Under the pieces are notes generated by a model. That model did not search any database and was not told the origin of the DNA. It saw only the letters and a program-made list of their open reading frames with translations. Source: Luteolibacter arcticus (GTDB lineage Bacteria > Verrucomicrobiota > Verrucomicrobiia > Verrucomicrobiales > Akkermansiaceae). From it: a stretch of 64,000 nucleotides of DNA. The stretch covers positions 330,110 through 394,109 of the forward strand of contig NZ_JAPDDT010000006.1 of NCBI RefSeq assembly GCF_025950235.1. Direction: 5' to 3'. Positions 25,186-36,137 of the stretch are shown here, piece by piece; the first letter of the stretch is position 1; every line of letters begins with the position of its first letter. A program made the position numbers and the translations under genes.

Positions 25186-26373
25186 TTAGGACGCCCGATC
25201 CCGCCACGGGCCCATGAGCGCGGAGGGCACTTCTCCTGCGCTCTCGCATCGCAGCAGGAAGTAGCCGGTGCCTGAGGCACCAAACAGGAAGTCCGGCGAG
25301 AACAGGCCGGGTTCGTCCGTGGGCCAGGCGTCGCCTTCGGAAAGGGCGGCGCGGTAGGTGAGGATCTTTTCGCCGAACTCGCGGGCACGGAGCTTCCACG
25401 CGTCCTCTCCGGTGACGCGGAATAGCTCCAGCAGCAACTCGCCGCCGCTTGCCAGGCCGGTGCAGATGGTGGGGTTCTGCCGGTGATCGCCGTAGTGATA
25501 GGTGGCTTCACCGGCCATCCGGGCGGCGTGGAGCAGGCGGGGTTCATCGAGCATTTCCCAAGCCCGCAGGAATGCCGGGCCGATGCCGGCGGCGCCGTGG
25601 CTCCACTGGCAGCGCGAGAGTTCCCCGGTGCCGAGCAGGGGCGTCCAATTCCAGCCTCCATGCGCAGGCCGCGCGTCGGCGATCAGGGTGTCGAAGAGTT
25701 CCAGCGACGCTTGTTTCCACCGCTCGTCGCGCGATGCCTCGAACAGGGCGGCGAGGAAAAACGCGACCCCGGAGATGCCGTGGGCAAAGCCCGTGTAAGG
25801 CACCGCGCCGAACCCGCCGTCCGGCCGCGGGAGGCAGTGGCATCCGGACCCTTCGCGGGTCATCTGGGCCAGCAGCCAGTCGCCACAATGTTCCGCTCCC
25901 GCCAGCAGATGCAGTTCGGCGGTGCGTTGCCAGACCGTGAGGAGATACCAGCCATTCGAGGCGGCGCCGCCCAGCATGTCGGTGAACGGGCCCGGATCCT
26001 CCTGCAGGATGGCCGAGGTCACCCGCTCGCACAGCGCTGCGATCCGCGGCGAGGCATCCTGCAGGCCGGTCCGCCACGCGGCAAAGGCAGCGCCCGCCTT
26101 GCCGATGCAGAGTCCCCGCACCGGCCCCTTCCGCTCCGGATCCGCGCACCACTCGAGCGCCGCCTGCGCCAGCTCCAACGCCTCCGCATTCCCGCGCCGC
26201 CGCCCGTAGGCCGCGAGAAACAGGGGAATCCCACCGACTCCATTGAACAAGCTGGCGTCATACTGCGGCTTGTTCTCGTAATCCACCGTCCGCCACCGGC
26301 ACGAGCCGCTGTCACGCTCCGCGGTCCGGCGGATGAAGTCATAGACGGAATCCGGGCCGTTGATGGGGAGCAT
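25186..26373 (-). CDS. LanC-like protein with altered zinc-site residues
   Basis: The 395-residue protein has the alpha/alpha-barrel pattern of lanthionine cyclase-like proteins: SLFNGVGGIPLFLAAYG, GFAHGISGVAFFLAAL, CQWSHGAAGIGPAFL, CTGLASGGELLLEL and FGASGTGYFLL. In LanC enzymes the zinc ligands are the Cys of WCxG and the Cys-His of CHG. Here the Cys is two residues before the Trp and the CHG reads CTG, so the site is unusual. No lanthipeptide dehydratase or precursor gene is nearby. It might be a stand-alone LanC-like protein rather than a cyclase. Confidence 0.8.
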   Translation of the reverse strand: MLPINGPDSVYDFIRRTAERDSGSCRWRTVDYENKPQYDASLFNGVGGIPLFLAAYGRRRGNAEALELAQAALEWCADPERKGPVRGLCIGKAGAAFAAWRTGLQDASPRIAALCERVTSAILQEDPGPFTDMLGGAASNGWYLLTVWQRTAELHLLAGAEHCGDWLLAQMTREGSGCHCLPRPDGGFGAVPYTGFAHGISGVAFFLAALFEASRDERWKQASLELFDTLIADARPAHGGWNWTPLLGTGELSRCQWSHGAAGIGPAFLRAWEMLDEPRLLHAARMAGEATYHYGDHRQNPTICTGLASGGELLLELFRVTGEDAWKLRAREFGEKILTYRAALSEGDAWPTDEPGLFSPDFLFGASGTGYFLLRCESAGEVPSALMGPWRDRAS

Positions 26374-26710
26374 GCGGATGAGTAGGGGACAAGAGGGAAC
26401 TTCCGCAAGTTTTCAAAGTCTTCGTCATCGGGGACGGTAAGCCCGCCACGGTGGGAAAATTCAAGATTCAAGGACTGACCCAGGTGACCCGGTGGAGACC
26501 AGGCCAACGCAGCAGATCCCCCGCCGCATTCAAGACGATTTCCGACACAGTCCCGCCACCTGAACAACCCACCCCGCGGCTAGGAATTATGGGAAATGTT
26601 TCGAGCCGGGGACTGACCTCATCTATTTCCGTCATGAAGAGACAGGCATTGCGTCCGTGTGCTTTCTCGTGGTGCCTCAGGGTCCACTGTCCTCACACTT
26701 CGGCGCGACC
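26374..26710. other. Intergenic region between LanC-like and YceH genes
   Basis: This 337-bp divergent gap contains two GGACTGACC words (near 26471 and 26612) and an ATTCAAGATTCAAGGACTG stretch. A similar ATTCAAATTTCAAGGACTG lies at 27546-27564, just outside the STAND gene stop. No gene, hairpin terminator or clear promoter was seen. The similarity could be a decayed mobile-element remnant. Confidence 0.4.
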
Positions 26711-27379
26711 ATGCAGCACTTCCCTGAAATCCAGCTCACCTTTCAAGAAGCCAGAGTCCTCGGCTGCTTGTTGGAAAAGGAAATCCTCACGCCCGACAGC
26801 TACCCGCTCACGCCCAACTCCCTGCTGCTGGCCTGCAATCAGACCACCAGCCGGGACCCCGTCACCTGCTTCACCGGAGACGAAGTGGCGGAGGCCCTGC
26901 GCGGACTTTCGGGGAAATACCTCGTCGAAAAGAACCTTGGCGGCCGTACCCCGAAGTTCGAACACTGCATCCAGGACGTGCTGAGCATGCAGCGGAGCGA
27001 GCGCGCCGTCCTGACCGTCCTGCTGCTTCGCGGTCCCCAGAGCGCCGGGGAAATCCGCCAGCGCACCGATCGGCTGCACACCTTCTCCTCCCTGGAGGAT
27101 GTGGAAGAGACGCTCACGTGGTTCATCGACTACCCGCACGGTCCGCTTGTCCGCCGTATCCCCGTCGGCGAAGGCCGCCGGGTCGAGACCTTCGTCCACC
27201 TCCTTTCACCCGCCGCCGCAGACGGCTCCTCCGGCACCGTCACCCCTTCCGCCGCCGCCGACACTCCTGCGGAGAACGATTGGCGTGCCGCCATCGAGGC
27301 GCGACTCGCCAGCCTCGAGGCCGAGATCGCAGAGCTCAAAGCCGGCCATGCACCGCGATCCGACGATGGGAATCCGTGA
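26711..27379 (+). CDS. yceH: DUF480 / YceH family protein
   Basis: The 222-residue protein begins MQHFPEIQLTFQEARVLGCL and has LEKEILTPDSYPLTPNSLLL and QTTSRDPV, the YceH opening, followed by tandem winged-helix domains (VLTVLLLRGPQSAGEIRQRT) and a C-terminal coiled coil (IEARLASLEAEIAELKAG). The function is unknown. ATG 26711 is preferred since it opens the conserved block; the frame is open upstream to ATG 26657. It sits at the edge of the accessory island. Confidence 0.93.
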   Translation: MQHFPEIQLTFQEARVLGCLLEKEILTPDSYPLTPNSLLLACNQTTSRDPVTCFTGDEVAEALRGLSGKYLVEKNLGGRTPKFEHCIQDVLSMQRSERAVLTVLLLRGPQSAGEIRQRTDRLHTFSSLEDVEETLTWFIDYPHGPLVRRIPVGEGRRVETFVHLLSPAAADGSSGTVTPSAAADTPAENDWRAAIEARLASLEAEIAELKAGHAPRSDDGNP

Positions 27380-27577
27380 GAGTGTTGCGCCTTGTTAGGC
27401 TTCAACGCTTGAGAGTCGGGGCCGCATCCCATCGAGATCCCGTCGATTGAATTTCTTTATAAAGGAACAGGCATTTTGCCGGACCTTTAGCCACAAACCA
27501 GAGCATCAGGATGGGTGGTCGCACGGCAGGTTTGAGCCTGACAGATTCAAATTTCAAGGACTGCCTCCCGGGGCGCA

Positions 27578-30500
27578 TTAAGCGAATGCGCGAATGAAGT
27601 CTTTCACTTCTTCCACCATCCGCACTTCTCCGAGATCGTCGAGGTAGTCGAGGTAGTCGAGGTCCGAAGTATCACCAGATGATAAGGTGTCGTTTAGGGC
27701 TGATATTTTACTGGCAGGGAGAAGATTGGCGATTGCCGAATTAAGCTTGTCGCGGACGTTATCGAAGGTGGCCAGATAGATCAACGCATTGAGAACGGAA
27801 CGATCCGCGTTGATGGCGAGAGATTCGGTAAGTTTTAAAATGCGTGCATCGGATGACCTCGCAACCAAAGTCAACACAAGCCAGCATGCGACTTCTGAAC
27901 TCACTGACCCGACGTTTTCGTCGGCGATAAGATCCAGTTGCCGTTCTTCTAAAAATTCACTCTGAAAATAAAGGGCTTTTGCTGAGAGTCGTTGAAATAT
28001 TGGGTTTCCCTCGCCAATCGCAATCTCCACGATCTTGTCGCGACGAGCAGGGGAGCCGTGCTTGACCATTGATTGCAACAGCGTCATTCTGACGCTGTTG
28101 TTGTCGCTCTTCTTAAGCGACTTGATAATTCGCTTATAAGCGTCATTACTGAGAGTCGCTTGAGCGAGCAAGAGTTTGGCCGCTTTTTCCGCGATTGGGT
28201 ACTCCACGTCATCTTGGCCATGGTGGTCGGGAGTCCATGTGTCGAAGGTTAGGTCTATTAGTGCGTCCGTATGGCTGTCGTGAGGTCTTTCTTCCAGCAT
28301 GGCTACAAGGCGCTTGCGGACAAGGCTGCTGCTATCTCTCCTCATGTCTCGTAATTCTGGCGGCAATGGTGTCGATGATTTGGAGAAAAATGCGTTCATC
28401 GCCGTTACTCGGCAACGAGCAAATTCGTGGCTCAATCCTACCGTTATCAGGCGTTGGTTGTCCTGAGCGACACCGAGCTCCATGGCTCGATTCACGAGTT
28501 CGATGTTCTCTTTTGAGACGTTATGAGTAGTTGTCAGAATCCGATCAATCCGGTTCGAAACGTTGTCGCCGCATCGAGCAAGCACCCTAGCAACGCCGAG
28601 ATTAAGTTCCGGTCGCGCTGAGTCAGGAATGGATCGGAGTATGTTGGCCGAGCGTGGAGAAGCTTCCGCATTGGGGAAATCCAAGATCAGGTGGATCGCT
28701 TGAGCCAAATCATCCCCCGCTTCAGCAGTGTGTTTTTCGATGACGGCAAGTTGGGCTGCGGTCGTCTGTTCGTCGGCTTGCAGGGACTCTTTCATATCCG
28801 TCGCCAGCTCAAGTTTTCGCTCCACAGAGAGTCCCCCAGATTCTGAAAACAACTTGCTAACAAGAGCGGGTGCGTGAACGAGTGCCGTTGACGCAGCGCT
28901 GGCACGTATTGACCGGTCGTCAGATCCCTCTCTTAGTCGCACTTCTAGAAGTTCTGCCAGCGACTGCGTAAAGTGCTTTTTCGCTGCATCCCAAAACAAA
29001 TTTTCATGCCGATGATTGCTGGCGATAGTTCCGATGGCAATCAACTCAGCCTCATCAAAATCATCGGTTCCATTAACGCAATTGATCCAATCCCAGATAA
29101 AGGAATCACGGCGTTGATGATTCGCTAATTTCTGCCACTCACCTGCGTCTCGTCGTGCTACAACGTAGGATTTCAGCACCTCGCCTGCTGTGTAACCGTC
29201 TTCGGCTGCGCTTTCCGAGTAGTGATCGGCTGCGTAAGAGTCTAGATCCTCATTGTGGATGGCGAGTTCAAATTTTCGGTCATGAGAGCTGATGACTCTG
29301 TCCCATTCATCTGCCGCCTCTGGTATGACACACTCAAAGCCCTCTAGGTCCACCAGTGCGCCATTGATCAATGATTCAGAATTTAAATTGTATCCGTGCC
29401 GGATTATTTCGCTGATGCCGGTTCTAAATGCCGAGACGAGATTTGGTGAGAGTTTTGCAACCGATTGATAAAAGCTGCTAGGAAATGAGTTGTGCGCGAA
29501 GCCAAGAACGCTTTGTATGAAGGTTGTACATATGGCATGAGTGTGCGGTTCATTTGAAAGCCAATCGTACCAATCCTGAGGTTTTTCCGGTTCCTTCCAA
29601 GACCTCATATTGAACCAGTTCTTATCGATCGGGCTCTCATTCAGCCACCTTGCGAGCTCGGCTACAGCACATGTCGGCGATCCAGACTTAGCGGCGAGAG
29701 CCAGATCATCTCGAAATGTGGGCTCATTGCGACCCAAGAGCGATATCAACCAATTGTCTATTTTCGCTTGTCTTGTGGAAGGAACTCGAACTTTCAGTTT
29801 CTTTATCGGAAATATCGCGGCGCGGATCAGAGCAGCTGTCTCCGTTCCCCAGTCGGTGCCCGTCACTTGATCGAGTTCGATTAGGGAATCAACAAGCTGG
29901 CCAATGACGCGCGACGTCTTATTCGCGTTCTTCAACGCTGCTTCTTCCAGCCCGGCTTCAACCCGCGGGTGCGCGTAGCTGATCTCGGCTGCGTTTTGCT
30001 TGAGGTTGCCACCAGCAACGAGAAAGCTAACAAAAGGCAGGAGCTTGTCTTCAAGGGTTGGTAATTTCCCGTAGAGGTCGGGTTCCAACTCCTCGAGTGC
30101 ACCAAATGTGATACGCTTGCGGGCCTTCATAAGCGCCCAGATTACTGCAGCTTGCTCCCAATCGTTGCGTTCCTTGATGCCTAGAATAAGGGTTGTCTCA
30201 ATGAGTTCTTGTTTGGCCTGGTCGATACAGCGGTGCATGAACGTGGCTTCGGTTTCATCCACTTTCGCTCCCAGTGCCGCGCTGCCGAAAAACCGCTCGA
30301 TTTCAAGCGGTAGCAAAAGATTCTTTGTCACATCGGCCTTATACTTCAGCGCAGAGATCTGCTCACCGCGTGGCATGGCTTTTAGGCGATTGTCAAAGAG
30401 ATTGCTTCGATCAGCCTTCCGGTAGTGCCCCTCCGACAGCTCAATGGTGTATCTTTTGTCGAGGGACTTAAGGTCCGCAGCCTTCAAGACATCAGACCGA

Positions 30501-31549
30501 CTTGTGATGACGAACTTTCGATCTGCTGATGCGGAGTGAAGAAACGCATTGATCGCGTCGTTCCAGGGCAATGCCGTTGGCTCCGCTCTATATTTCCCCC
30601 AAGGATCTTCAATTTCGTAGACAATCGAGCCTGGCGTGATGTCATTCCGAATTTGCTCTGGGCCTCCGCTGACCTGAACATGTGTCAGATGCGGACTGGC
30701 ATCTCGGAGTGTCGCAATCAACGCTTTTGCCGTCGTTGTTTTTCCAGTGCCAGATGGACCAGTGATCACAACGGCATTTTTAGCTCCCATGAGCTGTTTG
30801 AGTTCTTCCCAGTTTGTCGGCGGCACGAATGCCTGGAGATCTCTCGACACCCCGTCGTATCCGTCGTGATTGCTGACGATGTTGATGACGTCGGCGCGGG
30901 TCCAGATGCCACCTCCAGCACCCTTAATGCGGGCGAGAGCTTCTTGTTCAAGTTTCGCGTTACAATTCGCTATTTTGCTGGTCGGAACGCGGAACCGATT
31001 GGTCAATAGTTTGTCAATTTGATGCTCAACTTTCTCCATGTCCAAACGACTCCAGACGGCGACTCGCCCGTCAGACGCCGCAGGTAGCGCCTTCGTTATT
31101 GTTGCGGGCATTTCCTTCAGGTGATTCCACTGCCACGGGCCTGCGACTGCCAAGTTTCGCGCAACACCGACAAGGTCCGCTGATGTCACAAGAAGGTAGC
31201 TGATATTGGGCTCTTTCAGACGATCTCTTGCAGGTTTTCGGATTTTTCCGTGAGCCAGGAGTCTCGTAAGATCTTCAATCTTCCAAGGACCGGTGCTGCG
31301 TAGCTTGCATTGCACTACCAGACGTTTTGTGCTGACCGTCATTCCTTGGGTCAAAGCACTTGGTTCGTTTTCGAATTCTGCTTCGAGATCCTCTTCGCTG
31401 ACAGGCTCCAAGATGATTTGATTAGTGAGCTGTTTGTTAGCAAGTAGATCGAGGGCGAATAGGACGGAAACCTTGAGCTGGTAAAAATATCCCTCCAGTG
31501 CGGTGTGAGCACTTGTAGGTTCCACGGTTTCGTCATCCGAAGTTTCCAT
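27578..31549 (-). CDS. Putative antiviral STAND-like NTPase with N-terminal nuclease-like domain
   Basis: This 1323-residue protein has three parts. Residues about 15-150 contain ALEGYFYQLKVSVLFAL, an acidic stretch (ILEPVSEEDLEAEF) and LVVQCKLRS, which fit the GxxYQ and D/E...QxK pattern of Cap4/DUF4297-like PD-(D/E)XK nucleases. Near residue 270 is a P-loop VVITGPSGTGKTTTAKAL, followed by IVYEIEDPWGKYR and WNDAINAFL, as in the nSTAND3 NTPases. The C-terminal 800 residues are helical and HEAT-like, the usual place for a sensor. ATG 31549 is chosen over 31606 because it gives a compact N terminus. Base composition is visibly more AT-rich than the flanks, indicating transfer. It fits an Avs-like abortive defence gene; target and activity are untested. 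Confidence 0.75.
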   Translation of the reverse strand: METSDDETVEPTSAHTALEGYFYQLKVSVLFALDLLANKQLTNQIILEPVSEEDLEAEFENEPSALTQGMTVSTKRLVVQCKLRSTGPWKIEDLTRLLAHGKIRKPARDRLKEPNISYLLVTSADLVGVARNLAVAGPWQWNHLKEMPATITKALPAASDGRVAVWSRLDMEKVEHQIDKLLTNRFRVPTSKIANCNAKLEQEALARIKGAGGGIWTRADVINIVSNHDGYDGVSRDLQAFVPPTNWEELKQLMGAKNAVVITGPSGTGKTTTAKALIATLRDASPHLTHVQVSGGPEQIRNDITPGSIVYEIEDPWGKYRAEPTALPWNDAINAFLHSASADRKFVITSRSDVLKAADLKSLDKRYTIELSEGHYRKADRSNLFDNRLKAMPRGEQISALKYKADVTKNLLLPLEIERFFGSAALGAKVDETEATFMHRCIDQAKQELIETTLILGIKERNDWEQAAVIWALMKARKRITFGALEELEPDLYGKLPTLEDKLLPFVSFLVAGGNLKQNAAEISYAHPRVEAGLEEAALKNANKTSRVIGQLVDSLIELDQVTGTDWGTETAALIRAAIFPIKKLKVRVPSTRQAKIDNWLISLLGRNEPTFRDDLALAAKSGSPTCAVAELARWLNESPIDKNWFNMRSWKEPEKPQDWYDWLSNEPHTHAICTTFIQSVLGFAHNSFPSSFYQSVAKLSPNLVSAFRTGISEIIRHGYNLNSESLINGALVDLEGFECVIPEAADEWDRVISSHDRKFELAIHNEDLDSYAADHYSESAAEDGYTAGEVLKSYVVARRDAGEWQKLANHQRRDSFIWDWINCVNGTDDFDEAELIAIGTIASNHRHENLFWDAAKKHFTQSLAELLEVRLREGSDDRSIRASAASTALVHAPALVSKLFSESGGLSVERKLELATDMKESLQADEQTTAAQLAVIEKHTAEAGDDLAQAIHLILDFPNAEASPRSANILRSIPDSARPELNLGVARVLARCGDNVSNRIDRILTTTHNVSKENIELVNRAMELGVAQDNQRLITVGLSHEFARCRVTAMNAFFSKSSTPLPPELRDMRRDSSSLVRKRLVAMLEERPHDSHTDALIDLTFDTWTPDHHGQDDVEYPIAEKAAKLLLAQATLSNDAYKRIIKSLKKSDNNSVRMTLLQSMVKHGSPARRDKIVEIAIGEGNPIFQRLSAKALYFQSEFLEERQLDLIADENVGSVSSEVACWLVLTLVARSSDARILKLTESLAINADRSVLNALIYLATFDNVRDKLNSAIANLLPASKISALNDTLSSGDTSDLDYLDYLDDLGEVRMVEEVKDFIRAFA

Positions 31550-31615
31550 GAATGGGTCAGGGCTTGTGGATGAACATTCGTGCGGCAGGACGGCAGCGGT
31601 AAGCACTTCTATGGG

Positions 31616-32062
<447 letters not shown>

Positions 32063-32068
32063 TTAGGC

Positions 32069-32809
32069 CTAGCGGGCTCTGCGCATGGCTTCCAGTTCCT
32101 TTTTGAGCGGTAGCCAATACTCCTTGTCGCGGAGTCGTTCTGCTTGCTCCTCGGCTGCGAGGGCGCTTTCGAGGGCGGATTCGTTTTGGGCCCACGCGTG
32201 TCGAAGGGATTCCCGGATGGGGGCTTGCTGGCGACAATCTTCAGGCCATCTCGCGGCGCACTCGATCAGGAGGGAGGCGGTGCGGAGTTCACGGAGCCAG
32301 AAAAGGATCTGTGGCGGAGTGGGATCGGCCGGGCGTTCGAAGTAGTGAGCTTCCACCAAGCGGCGGATCATTGGCCAGTCCTTGTCGCGCTGGGTTTTCG
32401 TGGCTTGGACGAGATCGGGCAGGGACAGCAGATCGCAGACGGTGCCATCCGGGGTTTCGAGGGTGGTGCGCCGTTCCCAGAGCTCGGGAAAGGGGGCCAC
32501 GCCGCGCATGGACGACATGACATCGACCCTCATGCCCGCGGCATCGGGATGACGGCAGCGGAAGTGAATGGCATGCCCGCGGTGGAGATGCTCAATTTCG
32601 AAGCCCGGGACGGCGATTACTTCAGCCTGGAGTTCAGCCAAGGCTGCCCTGAGATGATCGAGGTTCTCATCGCTGGCGAGGATCGCGAGATCGGTGTTCC
32701 GGCTAAACTCCGCCGCGCCGTAGAACACGCACGCTTGTCCGCCCATGAGCAGACACTGGACGTGGTGCCTGCGCATCGAAGAAAGGACTTTGAGTATCGG
32801 GTTCGGGAT
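32069..32809 (-). CDS. Nucleotidyltransferase-fold protein
   Basis: The 246-residue protein has an N-terminal nucleotidyltransferase-like core (VQCLLMGGQACVFYGAAEFS then RNTDLAIL, the GG...G..R.T.DLD-like pattern; later MRVDVMSSM) and a helical C-terminal half rich in Glu and Arg. The fold resembles the AbiEii/DUF6036-type toxins, but the second catalytic Asp positions are not certain. An upstream ATG at 32914 overlaps the adjacent small gene almost completely, so I prefer TTG 32809, which keeps the first helix (ILKVLSSMRRH). It lies between two thiC fragments. Confidence 0.65.
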   Translation of the reverse strand: MPNPILKVLSSMRRHHVQCLLMGGQACVFYGAAEFSRNTDLAILASDENLDHLRAALAELQAEVIAVPGFEIEHLHRGHAIHFRCRHPDAAGMRVDVMSSMRGVAPFPELWERRTTLETPDGTVCDLLSLPDLVQATKTQRDKDWPMIRRLVEAHYFERPADPTPPQILFWLRELRTASLLIECAARWPEDCRQQAPIRESLRHAWAQNESALESALAAEEQAERLRDKEYWLPLKKELEAMRRAR

Positions 32810-32933
32810 CAAGGCTTCCTCCCAAGGCGATGTAGGTTTGCCAGAGCTTTTCGGATTCGGCCCAGCGCTGGGCGGGAGTGAGTCGATACCACTCCGCCCA
32901 TTCGCTACCGACAAGGTCTTCGGGATCGACCAT
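32703..32933 (-). CDS. Small acidic partner protein of the nucleotidyltransferase
   Basis: The 76-residue ORF reads MVDPEDLVGSEWAEWYRLTP, then RWAESEKLWQTYIALGGSLD and PEPDTQSPFF. The LGGSLDPEPD-QSPF ending looks like a conserved small-protein motif. The gene overlaps the nucleotidyltransferase by about 107 bp in another frame, so the real end of its function may be near SPFF. The order small gene then nucleotidyltransferase suggests a two-gene module, possibly toxin-antitoxin. This pairing is inference. Confidence 0.5.
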   Translation of the reverse strand: MVDPEDLVGSEWAEWYRLTPAQRWAESEKLWQTYIALGGSLDPEPDTQSPFFDAQAPRPVSAHGRTSVRVLRRGGV

Positions 32934-32951
32934 GGCGAAAACCTAGTAGCC

Positions 32952-33338
32952 TCAAGCCGGTGTGTAAACCTCCGCGCCCTTCTCGACGAACTCCTTGCTC
33001 TTCTCCTCCATGCCCCTGGCGATGGCTTCTTCTTCGGCGAGGCCTTGTTCGGCGGCGTATTGGCGGACGTCTTCGCTGATCTTCATGGAGCATCCCCCTT
33101 CGCCGAGGCTTCGGAGTACGGAGATGCCCGTCCGGGTTGAGCGGATCTCGTTTCCGTAGAAGCGTTCGAAAAGAATGCGCTTCTGCTGCTGGTCAGAAAT
33201 GCCCGGAGGAAACGAAGCCATCACCATGCGGCGGGCGGCTTCGTGCATGCGGACGCCCATGAGGAACCGTTCCTCACCGGTCTTGGCCATCAGGCGGGCG
33301 TGGACCATGGCAGCGATTTCCGGTGAGGTGTCGTTCAT
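32952..33338 (-). CDS. Chimeric small protein: hypothetical N terminus fused to a thiC tail
   Basis: The 128-residue ORF starts [20 protein letters not shown] and runs through [18 protein letters not shown] and FERFYGNEI, a small soluble protein of unknown function. After a short linker ([10 protein letters not shown]) it continues in frame as [17 protein letters not shown] and ends [16 protein letters not shown], the last 44 residues of ThiC. The thiC-like DNA covers 32952-33091. The ThiC tail was probably acquired by insertion next to thiC. Whether the fused form is made is unknown. It overlaps the RelE-like gene by 65 bp. Confidence 0.55.
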   Translation of the reverse strand: MNDTSPEIAAMVHARLMAKTGEERFLMGVRMHEAARRMVMASFPPGISDQQQKRILFERFYGNEIRSTRTGISVLRSLGEGGCSMKISEDVRQYAAEQGLAEEEAIARGMEEKSKEFVEKGAEVYTPA

Positions 33339-33600
33339 GGAGGGTTAAGCGATAGGAGTCCTTGCGATGGCGGACGCGAACGATTCTCACGATGCGGACT
33401 TCATCCGCGATTTCGTAGATGACGCGGTAGTTTCCGACGCGGATCCGCCAGTCGTTGTCGGAGCCAGCGAGTTTGCGGCATCCGATGGGACGCGGTTCAT
33501 TGGCGAGATCACGCATGGCAGCTGCCAACTTCGGGCGTTCTTCCGCGGCAATTTTCTTGAGATCTTTCTCTGCCGAACGCTCGATCAGTAGCTGATACAT
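33274..33600 (-). CDS. RelE/ParE-family toxin
   Basis: The ORF (108 residues) contains [40 protein letters not shown] and [27 protein letters not shown], a complete RelE/ParE fold of about 85 residues. The remaining 23 residues ([19 protein letters not shown]...) run past the usual end and overlap the next gene, so they may be read through only because the natural stop has been lost. RelE toxins cleave mRNA at the ribosome and ParE poisons gyrase; which applies is not decided here. The antitoxin gene is 3 bp upstream. Confidence 0.88.
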   Translation of the reverse strand: MYQLLIERSAEKDLKKIAAEERPKLAAAMRDLANEPRPIGCRKLAGSDNDWRIRVGNYRVIYEIADEVRIVRIVRVRHRKDSYRLTLHERHLTGNRCHGPRPPDGQDR

Positions 33601-33603
33601 GAC

Positions 33604-33801
33604 CTACGCTCCGAGATCTGCCAGCGCCTCATCCAAATTCCGGAAAGATTGGGGCTTCTTCCGCGCCTTTTTTAGCCATTCGATGTCGTCGGCGTCTTCG
33701 AGGCGCTCGAGCATTTCCTGATAAATCTCGATGGGAAGGATGACGGAGACCGGCTTGCCCTTGCGGGTGATGATTTCCGGTTCCGGCATTTTCGTTTTCA
33801 T
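33604..33801 (-). CDS. Phd/YefM-type antitoxin
   Basis: The 65-residue protein (MKTKMPEPEIITRKGKPVSV, then PIEIYQEMLERLEDADDIEWL and a C-terminal helical tail) fits the Phd/YefM antitoxin pattern: short DNA-binding fold followed by a toxin-neutralising segment. It lies 3 bp upstream of the RelE-like toxin and 70 bp downstream of the thiC stop, consistent with an antitoxin-first operon that represses itself. Confidence 0.85.
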   Translation of the reverse strand: MKTKMPEPEIITRKGKPVSVILPIEIYQEMLERLEDADDIEWLKKARKKPQSFRNLDEALADLGA

Positions 33802-33871
33802 GGCTGCAAGATAGGCGATCGGAGGATTTTGTAAACGCTGGAGGAAGGGGCAACAGGAGTGGCGGCGCTCA

Positions 33872-36064
<2,193 letters not shown>

Positions 36065-36137
36065 GACGGCGACGTTACCGGGGGAAAGCGAACTGCCAAG
36101 CGGGAAGTGGGTGCGCGGGAGACGGGGCAGCGGAGAG

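Noticed and set aside
25186..26373. Lanthipeptide biosynthesis cluster
   Set aside because: No LanM/LanB, precursor peptide or transporter gene is near, and the LanC zinc motif is altered.
26440..27565. Insertion sequence bounded by ATTCAAG...GGACTG words around yceH
   Set aside because: The words are short and partly degenerate, and yceH is a common chromosomal gene, so chance similarity is not excluded.
27578..31549. Prophage origin for the island
   Set aside because: No integrase, capsid, portal or terminase gene is visible; only defence and toxin-type genes were found.
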